Assembly (NCBI GenBank): GCA_023387935.1
Contig: JAEWHG010000082.1
Span: 1 to 45,195 of the forward strand
Length of the DNA stretch: 45,195 bases
Source: Bacillota bacterium
GTDB taxonomy: Bacteria > Bacillota > Clostridia > Peptostreptococcales > Natronincolaceae
Reading direction: 5' to 3'
Positions within the stretch are counted from its first letter, which is position 1. Each line of letters starts with the position of its first letter. This document shows, piece after piece, positions 34,377-42,701 of this stretch. A model generated the notes under the pieces. That model worked only from the letters and a program-made list of their open reading frames with translations. It did not search any database and was not told where the DNA came from. The position numbers and the translations under genes are program-made.

Positions 34377-35039
34377 ATGTTAGCGGTTTCAGAAAGAACA
34401 CAAAAATTACCACTAGAAAATAATATAGCGCTAATTTTATTGGCAGCAGGGTATTCCTCCCGCATGAAAGCATTTAAACCACTATTACCTTTAGGAGAGT
34501 CTACTGTTATAGAGACTACCATAGATGTTTTCCTGAACGCTGGCATTAAAAATATTATTGTAGTTATTGGTTATAAAGCAGATAAACTCAAATCAGTATT
34601 AAATGAGAAGGGAATAAGATGGATATATAACGACAAATATAACGAGGGAATGTATTCATCAGTTCTTGCTGGTGTTAGATCTCTACCAGATGGTATTAAG
34701 GGATTTTTTTTATTGCCATCAGACATGCCTTTGATAAAAAGCCAAACTATAGAAAAACTTACTGATGCTTATTGGAAGTATAATCCTAATTTAGTATATC
34801 CCGTTTTTATGGATAGACGTGGGCATCCTCCTTTAATTTCATCAAAGCTATTACAAGAAATTCTTACTCATGATGGAACTAAAGGGCTTAATGGAGTATT
34901 AGGAAAATACAAAGACGGGGCCCTTCATATTGAAGTTGAAGATGAAGGAATCCATATTGATATGGATACCTATAATGATTACTTAAATATTTATAATAAA
35001 ATTAGATGCTTAAGGCCAATTTCCATTGGCAAGGCGTAA
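34377..35039 (+). CDS. mocA: MocA-like molybdenum cofactor nucleotidyltransferase
   Basis: A 220-residue NTP-transferase of the MocA/MobA-like family. The nucleotide loop LILLAAGYSSRMKAFKPLLPLGESTVIE is near the N-terminus, then GFFLLPSDMPLIK with the metal-binding aspartate and RRGHPPLIS, typical of MocA (CTP:molybdopterin cytidylyltransferase) and the YgfJ group. The start at 34377 follows GGAAGGTGGG. It would attach a nucleotide to molybdopterin for the hydroxylase encoded just upstream, so it is functionally part of the island though behind a hairpin. The alternative, a sugar-phosphate nucleotidyltransferase, is less likely given the PPLIS motif and position. Confidence 0.85.
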   Translation: MLAVSERTQKLPLENNIALILLAAGYSSRMKAFKPLLPLGESTVIETTIDVFLNAGIKNIIVVIGYKADKLKSVLNEKGIRWIYNDKYNEGMYSSVLAGVRSLPDGIKGFFLLPSDMPLIKSQTIEKLTDAYWKYNPNLVYPVFMDRRGHPPLISSKLLQEILTHDGTKGLNGVLGKYKDGALHIEVEDEGIHIDMDTYNDYLNIYNKIRCLRPISIGKA

Positions 35040-35189
35040 ACTTTTGTAAATAATGAATTTCTAGGATATTGGATATTATTTTTAAATTTATTTTTATAGG
35101 AAAATATTATATAATAACAATAGAAAGAATATTTTGGAAAATAATAATGAGTTTGATTTATTCTATTATAATATTTGGGGGTGTTAGTA

Positions 35190-36725
35190 ATGGGGATTTT
35201 TAGAGAAGTGATATTATGCATTATCTTTTTTATAATTGGATCCATATCTACGTATGTATTTGTTACAAATAGAAATAAAAAAGCATTAAAGGAAATCAAA
35301 AATATTATGGATGAGTATAGTAAAGGTAATATCCTGTATCAAATAAATATAAGAGAGATAGATAATAATCATAAGAATATACTAGATTCTATGTTATCTC
35401 TCCAAGGGATGCTGAAAAATTGGGTTTTTCAATTTATTAGATCCTCCACGGTTATTACAGGATCCACCAAAGATGTAAAAGAAGATGCTCATAATTCAAT
35501 GGAGACAATTAATGGTCTAAGTCATAATGTTCAATCATTTGCCGCTGGAGCACTGGGGGTAAATAATGAAATTTTAAATTTTACAGCATTATCCCAGCAG
35601 TTGTCCGTAAGCATTACGGAAGTAGCCGCAACTACTGAAAAAGTTAATGATGAGGCAAATGGAACCAGGCAAATTGTTTCCAGTGGTACAAAAGCAATAG
35701 AAGGTGCAATGAAATCGATAGAAGAAATAAGCCATTATTTAGAAAATTCCGGGAGTGAAATAAAAGTATTAAGTGGATTAATGACTGAAATTCAAGGCAT
35801 TGTAGGAAAAATTAATGGAATTGCAGACCAAATAAATTTATTATCCTTAAATGCGACAATTGAGGCTGCTAGAGCAGGCGAACATGGAAGAGGATTTGCT
35901 GTAGTAGCTCAGGAAGTAGGGAAATTGGCTGATGAAAGTGCTCAGGCATCTACAGAAATAAGAAATATTATTAATAGTATAATAAACCAGGTAGGAATAA
36001 CCTTAGAACATATGGAGTTAGGCATAAATAGAGGAAGAGAAAGTGAAAAAATTGCAACAGATGTTAGGATGCATCTTGAAGATATTACGGAATCTATAAA
36101 TAATATAGTAACATCAATAAATAGCATTACACAAAGTATAGGTGAGACCGCTAAAGCAACGGAGGATATGGCAGAAAATATAGAAAAAATTGCAAGTTTT
36201 TCTGAGGAATCAACAGCAACTATTGATGAGATTGATGATATGATGGAGTCCCAAAAAGTTTTTATCGAAGCTAATGTGAAAAGTATTAATGAACTAGATA
36301 GCGTTAGTAAAAAACTAGGTGCGTTTGGTAGCACATTTGACTCAATGCTAGGAGAATATCTAATTCAACTAAGTGAACAATTTGCTGATGATATCGTAAA
36401 GAATGGAATAGATCAAAATAAAATTAAAGAATTTGCTAGAAAAACTGGAGCTATAAACTTTTGTGTTAGTGATGAGGATGGGCTTATGCACTATGCTTCA
36501 GATGATTCTGTAGTAGGATTTAGATTGCCTGAGGAAGAAAATACTCAAGCTTATGAGTTTAGAAAAATTTTACAGGACAAATCTTTAAAGGTATCACAAC
36601 AAATGCAAAAGAGAGATGTGGATTCAAAATACTTTAAGTTTGTAGGTGTGGCTAGAAAAGATAGAAAAGGAGTTGTACAAGCTGCCTTAGCATTGGATGA
36701 TCTAGAGAAGATTAAATTTAGTTAG
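35190..36725 (+). CDS. Methyl-accepting chemotaxis-like protein with C-terminal sensor domain
   Basis: A 511-residue protein with one N-terminal membrane span (about 5-26) and no extracellular ligand domain. A HAMP-like gap leads to an MCP signalling region with heptads (ATTEKVNDEA...), the hairpin tip NATIEAARAGEHGRGFAVVAQEV (221-243) and methylation-type regions; kinase-interacting residues are conserved. From about 395 a separate alpha/beta domain follows: ADDIVKNGIDQNKIKEFARKTGAINFCVSDEDGLMHYASDD... It resembles a PAS/Cache-like sensor, placed at the C-terminus, so sensing would be cytosolic. The start at 35190 has GGGGGTG upstream. It follows mocA by 150 bases and may report on catabolism or energy state. 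Confidence 0.85.
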   Translation: MGIFREVILCIIFFIIGSISTYVFVTNRNKKALKEIKNIMDEYSKGNILYQINIREIDNNHKNILDSMLSLQGMLKNWVFQFIRSSTVITGSTKDVKEDAHNSMETINGLSHNVQSFAAGALGVNNEILNFTALSQQLSVSITEVAATTEKVNDEANGTRQIVSSGTKAIEGAMKSIEEISHYLENSGSEIKVLSGLMTEIQGIVGKINGIADQINLLSLNATIEAARAGEHGRGFAVVAQEVGKLADESAQASTEIRNIINSIINQVGITLEHMELGINRGRESEKIATDVRMHLEDITESINNIVTSINSITQSIGETAKATEDMAENIEKIASFSEESTATIDEIDDMMESQKVFIEANVKSINELDSVSKKLGAFGSTFDSMLGEYLIQLSEQFADDIVKNGIDQNKIKEFARKTGAINFCVSDEDGLMHYASDDSVVGFRLPEEENTQAYEFRKILQDKSLKVSQQMQKRDVDSKYFKFVGVARKDRKGVVQAALALDDLEKIKFS

Positions 36726-36747
36726 ACATACGGTTGTAACTAAAAAT

Positions 36748-36786
36748 AATAAAGCGAAGCTATTAAAGTTGAGCTTTATTTTTTTA
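36748..36786 (+). terminator. Rho-independent terminator after the chemoreceptor-like gene
   Basis: AATAAAGC (36748-36755) pairs with GCTTTATT (36773-36780), and runs into a T-tract through 36785. Confidence 0.7.
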
Positions 36787-36811
36787 TACAAGAAAATATA
36801 CTTTTCTGTAT

Positions 36812-36924
36812 AAAAAAAAGCCAGGTTTATTCAACCTGGCTTCACGTCTATAAGACGTGATTCCGTTCAAAAGGGGTATTGGGAATAGAGATTATATTAT
36901 TGAGGTTACCAGGGGGATAACCAC
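36812..36924 (-). ncRNA. Candidate C-rich small regulatory RNA
   Basis: Read on the minus strand, a predicted 113-base RNA starts about 7 bases after a strong promoter (36931-36959) and ends at a perfect intrinsic terminator (GCCAGGTT, 5-base loop, AACCTGGC, eight U). Three stems are visible: GGTTA/TAACC enclosing the loop TCCCCCTGG, TCACGTCT/AGACGTGA (36842-36860), and the terminator. Between the first two lies an unpaired stretch with TTCCCAATACCCCTTTTG. C-rich loops and unpaired CCCC tracts are typical of Gram-positive trans-acting sRNAs that block Shine-Dalgarno sites (as in RsaE/RoxS, whose CCCCUUUG motif is similar). No ORF is convincing within it. Confidence 0.75.
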
Positions 36925-36930
36925 ATGATC

Positions 36931-36959
36931 ATTGTAACAAAATTCGACAACAAAGTCAA
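36931..36959 (-). promoter_or_regulatory. Promoter of the C-rich small RNA
   Basis: On the minus strand TTGACT (36954-36959) is followed at exactly 17 bases by TACAAT (36931-36936). It points to the small RNA and away from the LUD gene. Confidence 0.75.
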
Positions 36960-37077
36960 CGATACGACAAAAAGATTTTAAGAATTTCTACACATACTGA
37001 TTCAGTTTAACCGAAAATTAGTATATAATGGTATTATATATTTAAATATTTTTTTATTTCATTTAGGGGGTAGTATA

Positions 37078-37689
37078 GTGGATCAAGTAGTTCAAAAGGT
37101 TTTAAAAAATTTAGAAAAAAGAAAAATAAAAGCTAAATATTTTGAAACGAAAGAAGAAGCACGACAAGCTATTTTGAAGGAAATACAACCAGATGCAACA
37201 GTAGGAATTGGGGGATCAATGTCTGTAAAGGAATTGAGCTTACACGAAGATTTGATGAAAGCTGGGAATACTGTTTATTGGCATTGGTTAGTTGAACCAT
37301 CACAGATGTCAGATACAAGAAGAAATGCAGCCACTGTAGATATATATCTATCCGGTACAAATGCAATAACAGAGGATGGAGAGTTAATAAATATAGATGG
37401 TGTTGGAAATAGAGTAGCTACTATGTTTTATGGACCTAAAAAAACAATTGTATTGTGTGGTATTAATAAAATATGTCCAGATTTAATTTCTGCAATTGAT
37501 CGAATTAAAAAAGTAGCATGTGTTAAAAATGCTAGAAGATTAAATAGAAAAACTCCTTGTTCCATAACGGGAGAGTGCAATGACTGTCAAAGTGAAGATA
37601 GAATGTGCAATATAACTACTATTATTAGTGGAAAACCTACAGAATTGGACTTAAATGTTTATATAGTAGGAGAAGAGTTAGGCTTCTAA
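37078..37689 (+). CDS. LUD domain protein (LutC/YkgG family)
   Basis: A 203-residue LUD-domain protein. It has the fold features VGIGGSMSVKEL, YWHWLVEP, DIYLSGTNAITEDGELINIDGVGNRVA and KTIVLCGINKICPDLISAIDRIKKVACVKNARRL, then a cysteine-rich C-terminal part CSITGECNDCQSEDRMCN (about 160-176) that may bind an Fe-S cluster or metal. The family includes LutC of lactate oxidation, but this single-gene clostridial form lacks LutA/LutB here, so its role is unclear. The GTG start has TTTAGGGGG upstream and AGGGGGT pairs with the C-rich loop of the small RNA encoded next to it in the opposite direction. A terminator follows. Confidence 0.88.
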   Translation: MDQVVQKVLKNLEKRKIKAKYFETKEEARQAILKEIQPDATVGIGGSMSVKELSLHEDLMKAGNTVYWHWLVEPSQMSDTRRNAATVDIYLSGTNAITEDGELINIDGVGNRVATMFYGPKKTIVLCGINKICPDLISAIDRIKKVACVKNARRLNRKTPCSITGECNDCQSEDRMCNITTIISGKPTELDLNVYIVGEELGF

Positions 37690-37693
37690 ATAG

Positions 37694-37723
37694 AGAAGGG
37701 TTTTATTAACCTTTCTTTTTTTT
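37694..37723 (+). terminator. Rho-independent terminator after the LUD gene
   Basis: AGAAGGGTT (37694-37702) pairs with AACCTTTCT (37708-37716), one G-U, followed by eight T. Confidence 0.8.
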
Positions 37724-37858
37724 CTGACATTTTAGCGTTCTTTGTTGAAATAAAGGAAATACTATAAAGGGATACTATAAATGAAGTATTGGAAAGCTTT
37801 ACAAAGTAGGATTATTTCGATATTATAATACCTGTAATATAAGAATGAGGGTGAATTA

Positions 37859-39016
37859 ATGGAAGTTTATTTAGATAATGCAGCTACTACAAAGCCTAGA
37901 AAAGAAGTAGTAGATGCCATATTGAAATCATTGGAAGAGCAATATGGTAATCCGTCATCCCTACACAAAAAGGGAGTAGAGGTAGAAAAGGAAATAAAAA
38001 GAATAAGAAGAATAGTAGCTAAGGCATTAGGCTGTACAGATCAGGAGATGATTTTTACATCCAGTGGTACAGAAGCAAATAATTTGGCTATTAGAGGAAT
38101 AAGTGATGCCTATAAGAGAAGTGGTAATCATATTATTACCTCAAAGATAGAGCATAAATCAGTACTAAATACATTTAGTGAATTAGAGAAAATAGGCTTT
38201 GAAGTTACATATTTAGATGTAGATAATAAAGGATTTATATCCATAGAGCAGTTAGAAAATGCAATTAATAATAATACTATTTTGGTTAGTATTATGTACG
38301 TTAATAATGAAATAGGCAGTATTCAACCAATAGAGAAAATAAGTAAAATTATTAAGGCCAAAAACCCTAAAACATTATTTCATGTAGATGGCGTACAGGC
38401 ATTTGGAAAAATGAAAATTAATTTAAAGGATATTAATATTGATAGTTTTTCTATTAGTGGACATAAAATTCATGGTCCGAAGGGAATAGGCGCCCTATAT
38501 ATTCGGAAGGGAACAAAAATTAACCCACTATTGACTGGTGGAAGTCAAGAAATGGGTATTCGTTCTGGAACTGAAAATGTACCAGGCATATATGGTTTAG
38601 GTGAAGCTGTTAGATTGTTTATGGAGGAGCAGGACAAGAATATAAATTATTTAAAAAATCTTAGAGATTATTTTATAGATAGATTTATAAGTCAAGTTGA
38701 AGGAATACATATAATATCTGAAACAAATGATCATTTTGCACCACATATTATTAATATTAGCTTTCCTGGAGTTAGAAGTGAAATTATGCTTCATAGTTTA
38801 GAGCAGGATGGCATCTATGTATCATCTGGATCGGCTTGCTCATCTAAAAGAAAGGGCTACAGCCATGTGTTAGAAGCGGTAAATATGAAAGATAATTTAA
38901 TCGATAGTGCTCTTAGATTTAGCTTATCGTATACAACTACAAAAGATGAAATAGATTATGCAATAGAAAAGACTAAAGAACATTTTATTAACTTGAAAAG
39001 TATTATTAAGAGGTGA
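37859..39016 (+). CDS. iscS: Cysteine desulfurase (NifS/IscS family), ThiI partner
   Basis: A 385-residue PLP enzyme that removes sulfur from cysteine as an enzyme-bound persulfide. YLDNAATTKPRKEV opens the protein, SSGTEANNLAI follows, the PLP lysine is in SISGHKIHGPKG, and the catalytic cysteine in SSGSACSSKRKG has the mobile loop form. It lies 6 bases upstream of thiI, a common clostridial pairing in which the desulfurase feeds ThiI for 4-thiouridine in tRNA (and sometimes thiamine thiazole). The start is ATG with GAGGGTGA. No iscU or other Fe-S genes are near. Confidence 0.93.
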   Translation: MEVYLDNAATTKPRKEVVDAILKSLEEQYGNPSSLHKKGVEVEKEIKRIRRIVAKALGCTDQEMIFTSSGTEANNLAIRGISDAYKRSGNHIITSKIEHKSVLNTFSELEKIGFEVTYLDVDNKGFISIEQLENAINNNTILVSIMYVNNEIGSIQPIEKISKIIKAKNPKTLFHVDGVQAFGKMKINLKDINIDSFSISGHKIHGPKGIGALYIRKGTKINPLLTGGSQEMGIRSGTENVPGIYGLGEAVRLFMEEQDKNINYLKNLRDYFIDRFISQVEGIHIISETNDHFAPHIINISFPGVRSEIMLHSLEQDGIYVSSGSACSSKRKGYSHVLEAVNMKDNLIDSALRFSLSYTTTKDEIDYAIEKTKEHFINLKSIIKR

Positions 39017-39022
39017 TTATTA

Positions 39023-40201
39023 ATGGAAAATGTAATCGTAATTCGGTACGGAGAAATAATGCTGAAAGGAAATAACAAGCGATTTTTCGAAGATAAACTT
39101 GTAAAACAGATTCGCCACGCATTATCAGACTTGGGAAAACTTAAGGTATACAAGGCTCATAGTAGAATTTATGTAGATGTGGAAAATTACAACGTAAATG
39201 ATATTACAGATAGAGTTAAAAAAGTATTTGGTGTAGTTTCACTGAGCGTTGCTAAAAGATTTGAAGTAGATATAGATAAAATTAAAGAAGTAGCACTTCA
39301 AGAGCTTAAAGATAGAATAGATGAAAATAGCAATATTAAGACCTTCAAAATAGAAAGTAAACGAGGAGATAAAAGATTTCCTATGCAATCTCTAGAAATT
39401 AGTAGAGAAATAGGAGGATATGTGCTAGAAAATACAGAGAATATTTCTGTAGATGTGCATCATCCTGATGTACATATTCATGTAGAAGTAAGAGATAAAG
39501 CTTTTGTTTTCAGCAATAAAATTAGTGGTTTTGGTGGTCTTCCTTTAGGAACAAATGGTAAGGCATTATTACTTCTTTCAGGAGGAATTGATAGTCCAGT
39601 AGCAGGATGGATGGTTGGTAAAAGAGGCGTAGATATAGAAGCGATTCACTTCCATAGCTATCCTTTCACTAGTGATAGAGCTAAGGAAAAGGTAATTGAC
39701 CTTGCTAAAATTCTTTCTAGTTATTGTGGTGAATTTAAATTATATTCTATAAATTTACTACCTATACAAAAAGAAATAAATGAGAAATGTCCAGAAGAAG
39801 AGATGACCATTCTTTCTAGAAGATTTATGATGAAAATAGCAGAACGAGTAGCATCAGTAAACAATTGTGATGCTTTAATAACTGGAGAAAGCATTGGCCA
39901 GGTCGCTAGTCAGACAGTAAAGAGTCTTCATGTAACGAACCAATCTGTTGAATTACCAGTTTTCAGACCTTTAATAGCAATGGATAAAGTAGACATTATT
40001 GAAATGTCATACAAAATTGGGACCTATGAAACATCAATACTGCCATTTGAAGATTGCTGTACTGTATTTTTACCGAAGCATCCGGTTACACAGCCTAAAT
40101 TAGAAAAAATTCTTGCATCTGAAAGTAAATTAGATGTAGAAGGACTTATTAATGCTGCTGTAGAAGATATGGAAGTACAACGTATCAGTATAGAAGATTA
40201 A
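39023..40201 (+). CDS. thiI: tRNA 4-thiouridine synthase ThiI, rhodanese-less form
   Basis: A 392-residue ThiI: an N-terminal ferredoxin-like/THUMP region (VIRYGEIMLKGNNKRFFEDKL ... VHIHVEVRDKAFVFSNKI), then the adenylation PP-loop LLLSGGIDSPVAGWMVGKRG at about 180 and FHSYPFTSDRAKEKV, TGESIGQVASQTVKSL and FEDCCTVFLPKHP. The rhodanese domain of E. coli ThiI is absent, so sulfur must be handed directly from the upstream desulfurase. It adds sulfur to U8 of tRNA. AGAGGTGATTATTAATG gives the start. Confidence 0.95.
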   Translation: MENVIVIRYGEIMLKGNNKRFFEDKLVKQIRHALSDLGKLKVYKAHSRIYVDVENYNVNDITDRVKKVFGVVSLSVAKRFEVDIDKIKEVALQELKDRIDENSNIKTFKIESKRGDKRFPMQSLEISREIGGYVLENTENISVDVHHPDVHIHVEVRDKAFVFSNKISGFGGLPLGTNGKALLLLSGGIDSPVAGWMVGKRGVDIEAIHFHSYPFTSDRAKEKVIDLAKILSSYCGEFKLYSINLLPIQKEINEKCPEEEMTILSRRFMMKIAERVASVNNCDALITGESIGQVASQTVKSLHVTNQSVELPVFRPLIAMDKVDIIEMSYKIGTYETSILPFEDCCTVFLPKHPVTQPKLEKILASESKLDVEGLINAAVEDMEVQRISIED

Positions 40202-40234
40202 AAATATATAAGCAGTCAATAGGGAGGATATCTT

Positions 40235-40714
40235 ATGGATACATTAACTCATTTTAATGAAGAAGGAAGAGCAAAAATGGTTGAGGTAGGGGACAAGCTG
40301 AATACTAAAAGAGAGGCCATAGCCAGAGGAAGCATATATATGATGCCTGAAACCCTAAAAAGAATCATGGATCATGATATTAAAAAAGGGGATGTCTTGG
40401 CTGTTTCACAGGTTGCTGGTATCATGGCTGCTAAGAAAACCAGTGATCTTATTCCAATGTGCCATAATATTATTTTAACAGGTGCAGATATTAATTTTAA
40501 TATAGACGAAGAAAATAGCAAAATTGATATAGAGGCCGTAGTTCGAACAACTGGAAAAACTGGGGTGGAAATTGAAGCCCTAACTGCTGTGACCTTAACT
40601 GGACTAACAATCTATGATATGTGTAAAGCTATAGATAAGAAAATGAGATTAACAGATGTAAGATTAGTTAAAAAAACAGGTGGTAAATCTGGAGATTTTA
40701 TTGTAGAAGAATAG
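40235..40714 (+). CDS. moaC: Cyclic pyranopterin monophosphate synthase accessory protein MoaC
   Basis: A 159-residue MoaC, which works with MoaA in the first step of molybdenum cofactor synthesis (GTP to cyclic pyranopterin monophosphate). Signatures: LTHFNEEGRAKMVEVGDK, GDVLAVSQVAGIMAAKKTSDLIPMCHNI (the conserved HN and K residues), VRTTGKTGVEIEALTAVT and YDMCKAIDKKM. AGGGAGGATA precedes the ATG. It is 33 bases after thiI. A strong terminator is shared with the convergent mogA gene. It supplies cofactor that the molybdenum hydroxylase upstream would use. Confidence 0.95.
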   Translation: MDTLTHFNEEGRAKMVEVGDKLNTKREAIARGSIYMMPETLKRIMDHDIKKGDVLAVSQVAGIMAAKKTSDLIPMCHNIILTGADINFNIDEENSKIDIEAVVRTTGKTGVEIEALTAVTLTGLTIYDMCKAIDKKMRLTDVRLVKKTGGKSGDFIVEE

Positions 40715-40751
40715 AAAAATGTATTAGTCTAGAATGTTAATGTTTCATAAT

Positions 40752-40788
40752 AAAAAACCTAGGAGGCTACTAAATCCTAGGTTTTTTT
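40752..40788. terminator. Bidirectional terminator between moaC and mogA
   Basis: A perfect 13-bp stem (40752-40764 with 40775-40787, AAAAAACCTAGGA / TCCTAGGTTTTTT) with A-tract and T-tract on the two sides, so it serves both converging genes. Confidence 0.9.
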
Positions 40789-40811
40789 AATAAAAGATTA
40801 TTTAACCTGAG

Positions 40812-41309
40812 CTATTTTACATCAGAGCCACATTCATTATCCGTACCTTTTAAAATACCAATGCCATGGGAAAGTACAGGCAAAATAACTTCTAAGCACT
40901 CTTTTACGCCCTTTGGGCTACCTGGAAGATTAATGATTAGAGTTTGTTTTCTTATTCCAGATACAGCTCTAGAAAGCATAGCTTTAGGAGTAATACTAAG
41001 ACTTTTCATTCTAATAGCTTCAGAAATACCAGGAGTTAATCTTTCTACTACATCTAAGGTTGCCTCTGGTGTAATATCTCTAGTTGAAAAGCCTGTACCA
41101 CCTGTTGTAAAAATAATATCAAGTTTTGCTTCGTCACACATATAAATTAATCCTTCCGCTAGTTTTTCTCTCTCGTCAGGAACAACCATATACTCTTTTA
41201 CTACGCCACCGATAGGTTCTAGCATTTCACCTATTAATGGACCGCTTTTATCAATTCTTTCTCCTCTAGATCCCTTGTCACTGGCTGTAATAATCCCTAC
41301 TGTAATCAA
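40812..41309 (-). CDS. mogA: Molybdopterin adenylyltransferase (MogA/MoaB family)
   Basis: A 165-residue MoCF-biosynthesis domain protein. Motifs: GIITASDKGSRGERIDKSGPLI, IIFTTGGTGFSTRDITPEATLDVVERLTPGI and INLPGSPKGVKECLEVILPVL. It adenylates molybdopterin so that molybdate can be inserted. The start is TTG with GCGGAGGA 6 bases upstream; no better start is present. Convergent with moaC. Together with moaC and the MocA-like gene it shows that cofactor genes gather around this molybdenum enzyme region. Confidence 0.93.
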   Translation of the reverse strand: MITVGIITASDKGSRGERIDKSGPLIGEMLEPIGGVVKEYMVVPDEREKLAEGLIYMCDEAKLDIIFTTGGTGFSTRDITPEATLDVVERLTPGISEAIRMKSLSITPKAMLSRAVSGIRKQTLIINLPGSPKGVKECLEVILPVLSHGIGILKGTDNECGSDVK

Positions 41310-41411
41310 ATAATATTCCTCCGCTCTATATTTAATATTTTTTAAAACATTATTGTATCCATATTCGTTATCATATAATATAAGTATAGCATAGAAATGG
41401 AGGTGAGAAGA

Positions 41412-41756
41412 ATGAAGTTTTTCGCAAGATGGATTATAAGTGCTATTTCTATCTATATAATAGCAAACTTATCTATAGGGGTGAGTGCATCAAGCTTTAA
41501 AGCAACTATAGTAGCTGCTGCTATTTTAGGTATTGTAAATACTATAATTAAGCCTATTTTAGTAATTCTTACTTTGCCGATTAACATAATTACCTTAGGA
41601 TTATTTACATTTATCATTAACGGTATTACACTTAAAATAACATCAGGTATTGTTGGGGGATTTGATGTAAGCAATATCTTTGCAGCAGTGGTAGCATCTA
41701 TACTTATTAGTATAGTGAATATGATATTAACTAGTTTAGTAGGAGTTAAAAAATAA
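41412..41756 (+). CDS. Small membrane protein, YvlD/phage holin IV-like family (PF04020)
   Basis: A 114-residue membrane protein with four spans. The family patterns AAAILGIVNTIIKPILVILTLPINIITLGLFTFIINGITL and SILISIVNMILTSLV are present. Members include YvlD of Bacillus, part of an envelope-stress locus; the holin name is historical. The start at 41412 is chosen because GGAGGTGA lies 5 bases upstream. It may be cotranscribed with the acetyltransferase gene 32 bases downstream. Confidence 0.85.
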   Translation: MKFFARWIISAISIYIIANLSIGVSASSFKATIVAAAILGIVNTIIKPILVILTLPINIITLGLFTFIINGITLKITSGIVGGFDVSNIFAAVVASILISIVNMILTSLVGVKK

Positions 41757-41788
41757 CATAAGTTAAAGAGTTGTAGGGGGAAATCAAT

Positions 41789-42301
41789 ATGGAAAAAGTA
41801 ATGGATACAAAACTAGATAATTTTAAGTTAAGAATTGCAGAGGAAAAGGATGTTCCTCTGATTTTACAGTTTATTAAAGAGTTGGCAGATTATGAGAAGT
41901 TGTTACATGAAGTAGTGGCTACTGAAGAAATATTGATGGATTCATTATTTAAACGAAAAGCTGCAGAAGTTGTTATTGGAGAATATAACAATCAACCCGT
42001 AAGCTTTGCTTTATTTTTTCATAATTTTTCAACGTTTTTAGGGAGACCAGGAATATATTTAGAAGATTTATATGTAAAGCCTGAGATGAGGGGAAAGGGT
42101 ATAGGAAAATTGATGCTATCGTTCTTAGGAAAACTAGCCATTGAAAGAGGCTGTGGAAGATTAGAATGGTGGTGCATTGACTGGAATGAACCATCAATCG
42201 AATTCTATAAAAGTATGGGAGCTATTCCAATGGATGAATGGACCGTATACAGAGTTTGTGATGATGCTTTAGTTGATCTAGCTAAAGGATTGGATAGTTA
42301 A
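41789..42301 (+). CDS. GNAT acetyltransferase, diamine/spermidine (SAT1)-like
   Basis: A 170-residue GCN5-type acetyltransferase. The acetyl-CoA-binding motif A is GIYLEDLYVKPEMRGKGIGKLMLSFL (pyrophosphate loop RGKGIG), followed by CGRLEWWCIDWNEPSIEFYKSMGAIPMDEWTVYR, a pattern of the SAT1-like diamine acetyltransferases and also of thialysine-type acetyltransferases. The substrate is therefore probably a polyamine or lysine analogue. TAGGGGGAA precedes the ATG. A terminator follows 40 bases after the stop. Confidence 0.87.
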   Translation: MEKVMDTKLDNFKLRIAEEKDVPLILQFIKELADYEKLLHEVVATEEILMDSLFKRKAAEVVIGEYNNQPVSFALFFHNFSTFLGRPGIYLEDLYVKPEMRGKGIGKLMLSFLGKLAIERGCGRLEWWCIDWNEPSIEFYKSMGAIPMDEWTVYRVCDDALVDLAKGLDS

Positions 42302-42341
42302 TTAGATAATTTTATATAATTAAGTACTACTTTATAACAGG

Positions 42342-42370
42342 AGGCGTTGATTTTTTATCAATGCCTTTTT
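42342..42370 (+). terminator. Rho-independent terminator after the acetyltransferase gene
   Basis: AGGCGTTGAT (42342-42351) pairs with ATCAATGCCT (42357-42366), one G-U, and is followed by TTTTT. Confidence 0.8.
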
Positions 42371-42701
42371 GTGTATGTTGAAAATATCTGGATTGAAAAA
42401 AGTAATAAAAGATAGATTTAATGGAAAATATCCATCGCGAAAATCAATGCAGACAGAGGGAGAATTCGCATAGTGAAAATTATATACAGTTGCATCTTGT
42501 AAAAATATTGAGACTTAATCATTAAGATTAACAATACGACTTATGTTCTTTGAAAACTGAATAATACGGTATTAAAAAATTAAGATTTCACTATATCAAT
42601 ATAGAAAATATGGTATAATTTCCTTATTATAAAAATCAGATTAGTATTAAATTACGAACTTTTAACAAATTGAATATTATAAATAATATGGGAGAATAAT
42701 T
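42371..42701. other. Spacer with rRNA-leader-like boxA motif
   Basis: Within the 400-base gap, 42544-42563 reads TGTTCTTTGAAAACTGAATA, which is the form of boxA and following sequence found in rRNA leaders and spacers of Firmicutes. No rRNA follows. A TATAAT near 42613 could be the -10 for the downstream gene. The rest is AT-rich and holds nothing I can name. Confidence 0.5.
42557..42573. repeat. Left copy of a 17-bp inverted repeat around the 131-residue gene
   Basis: CTGAATAATACGGTATT here is the exact reverse complement of 43131-43147. The two copies flank the whole transcription unit of the small membrane protein. Confidence 0.85.

Noticed and set aside
35942..36334. 130-residue minus-strand hydrophobic frame within the chemoreceptor-like gene
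   Set aside because: An antisense effect of the Ile/Ser/Glu-rich coiled coil, not a membrane protein gene.
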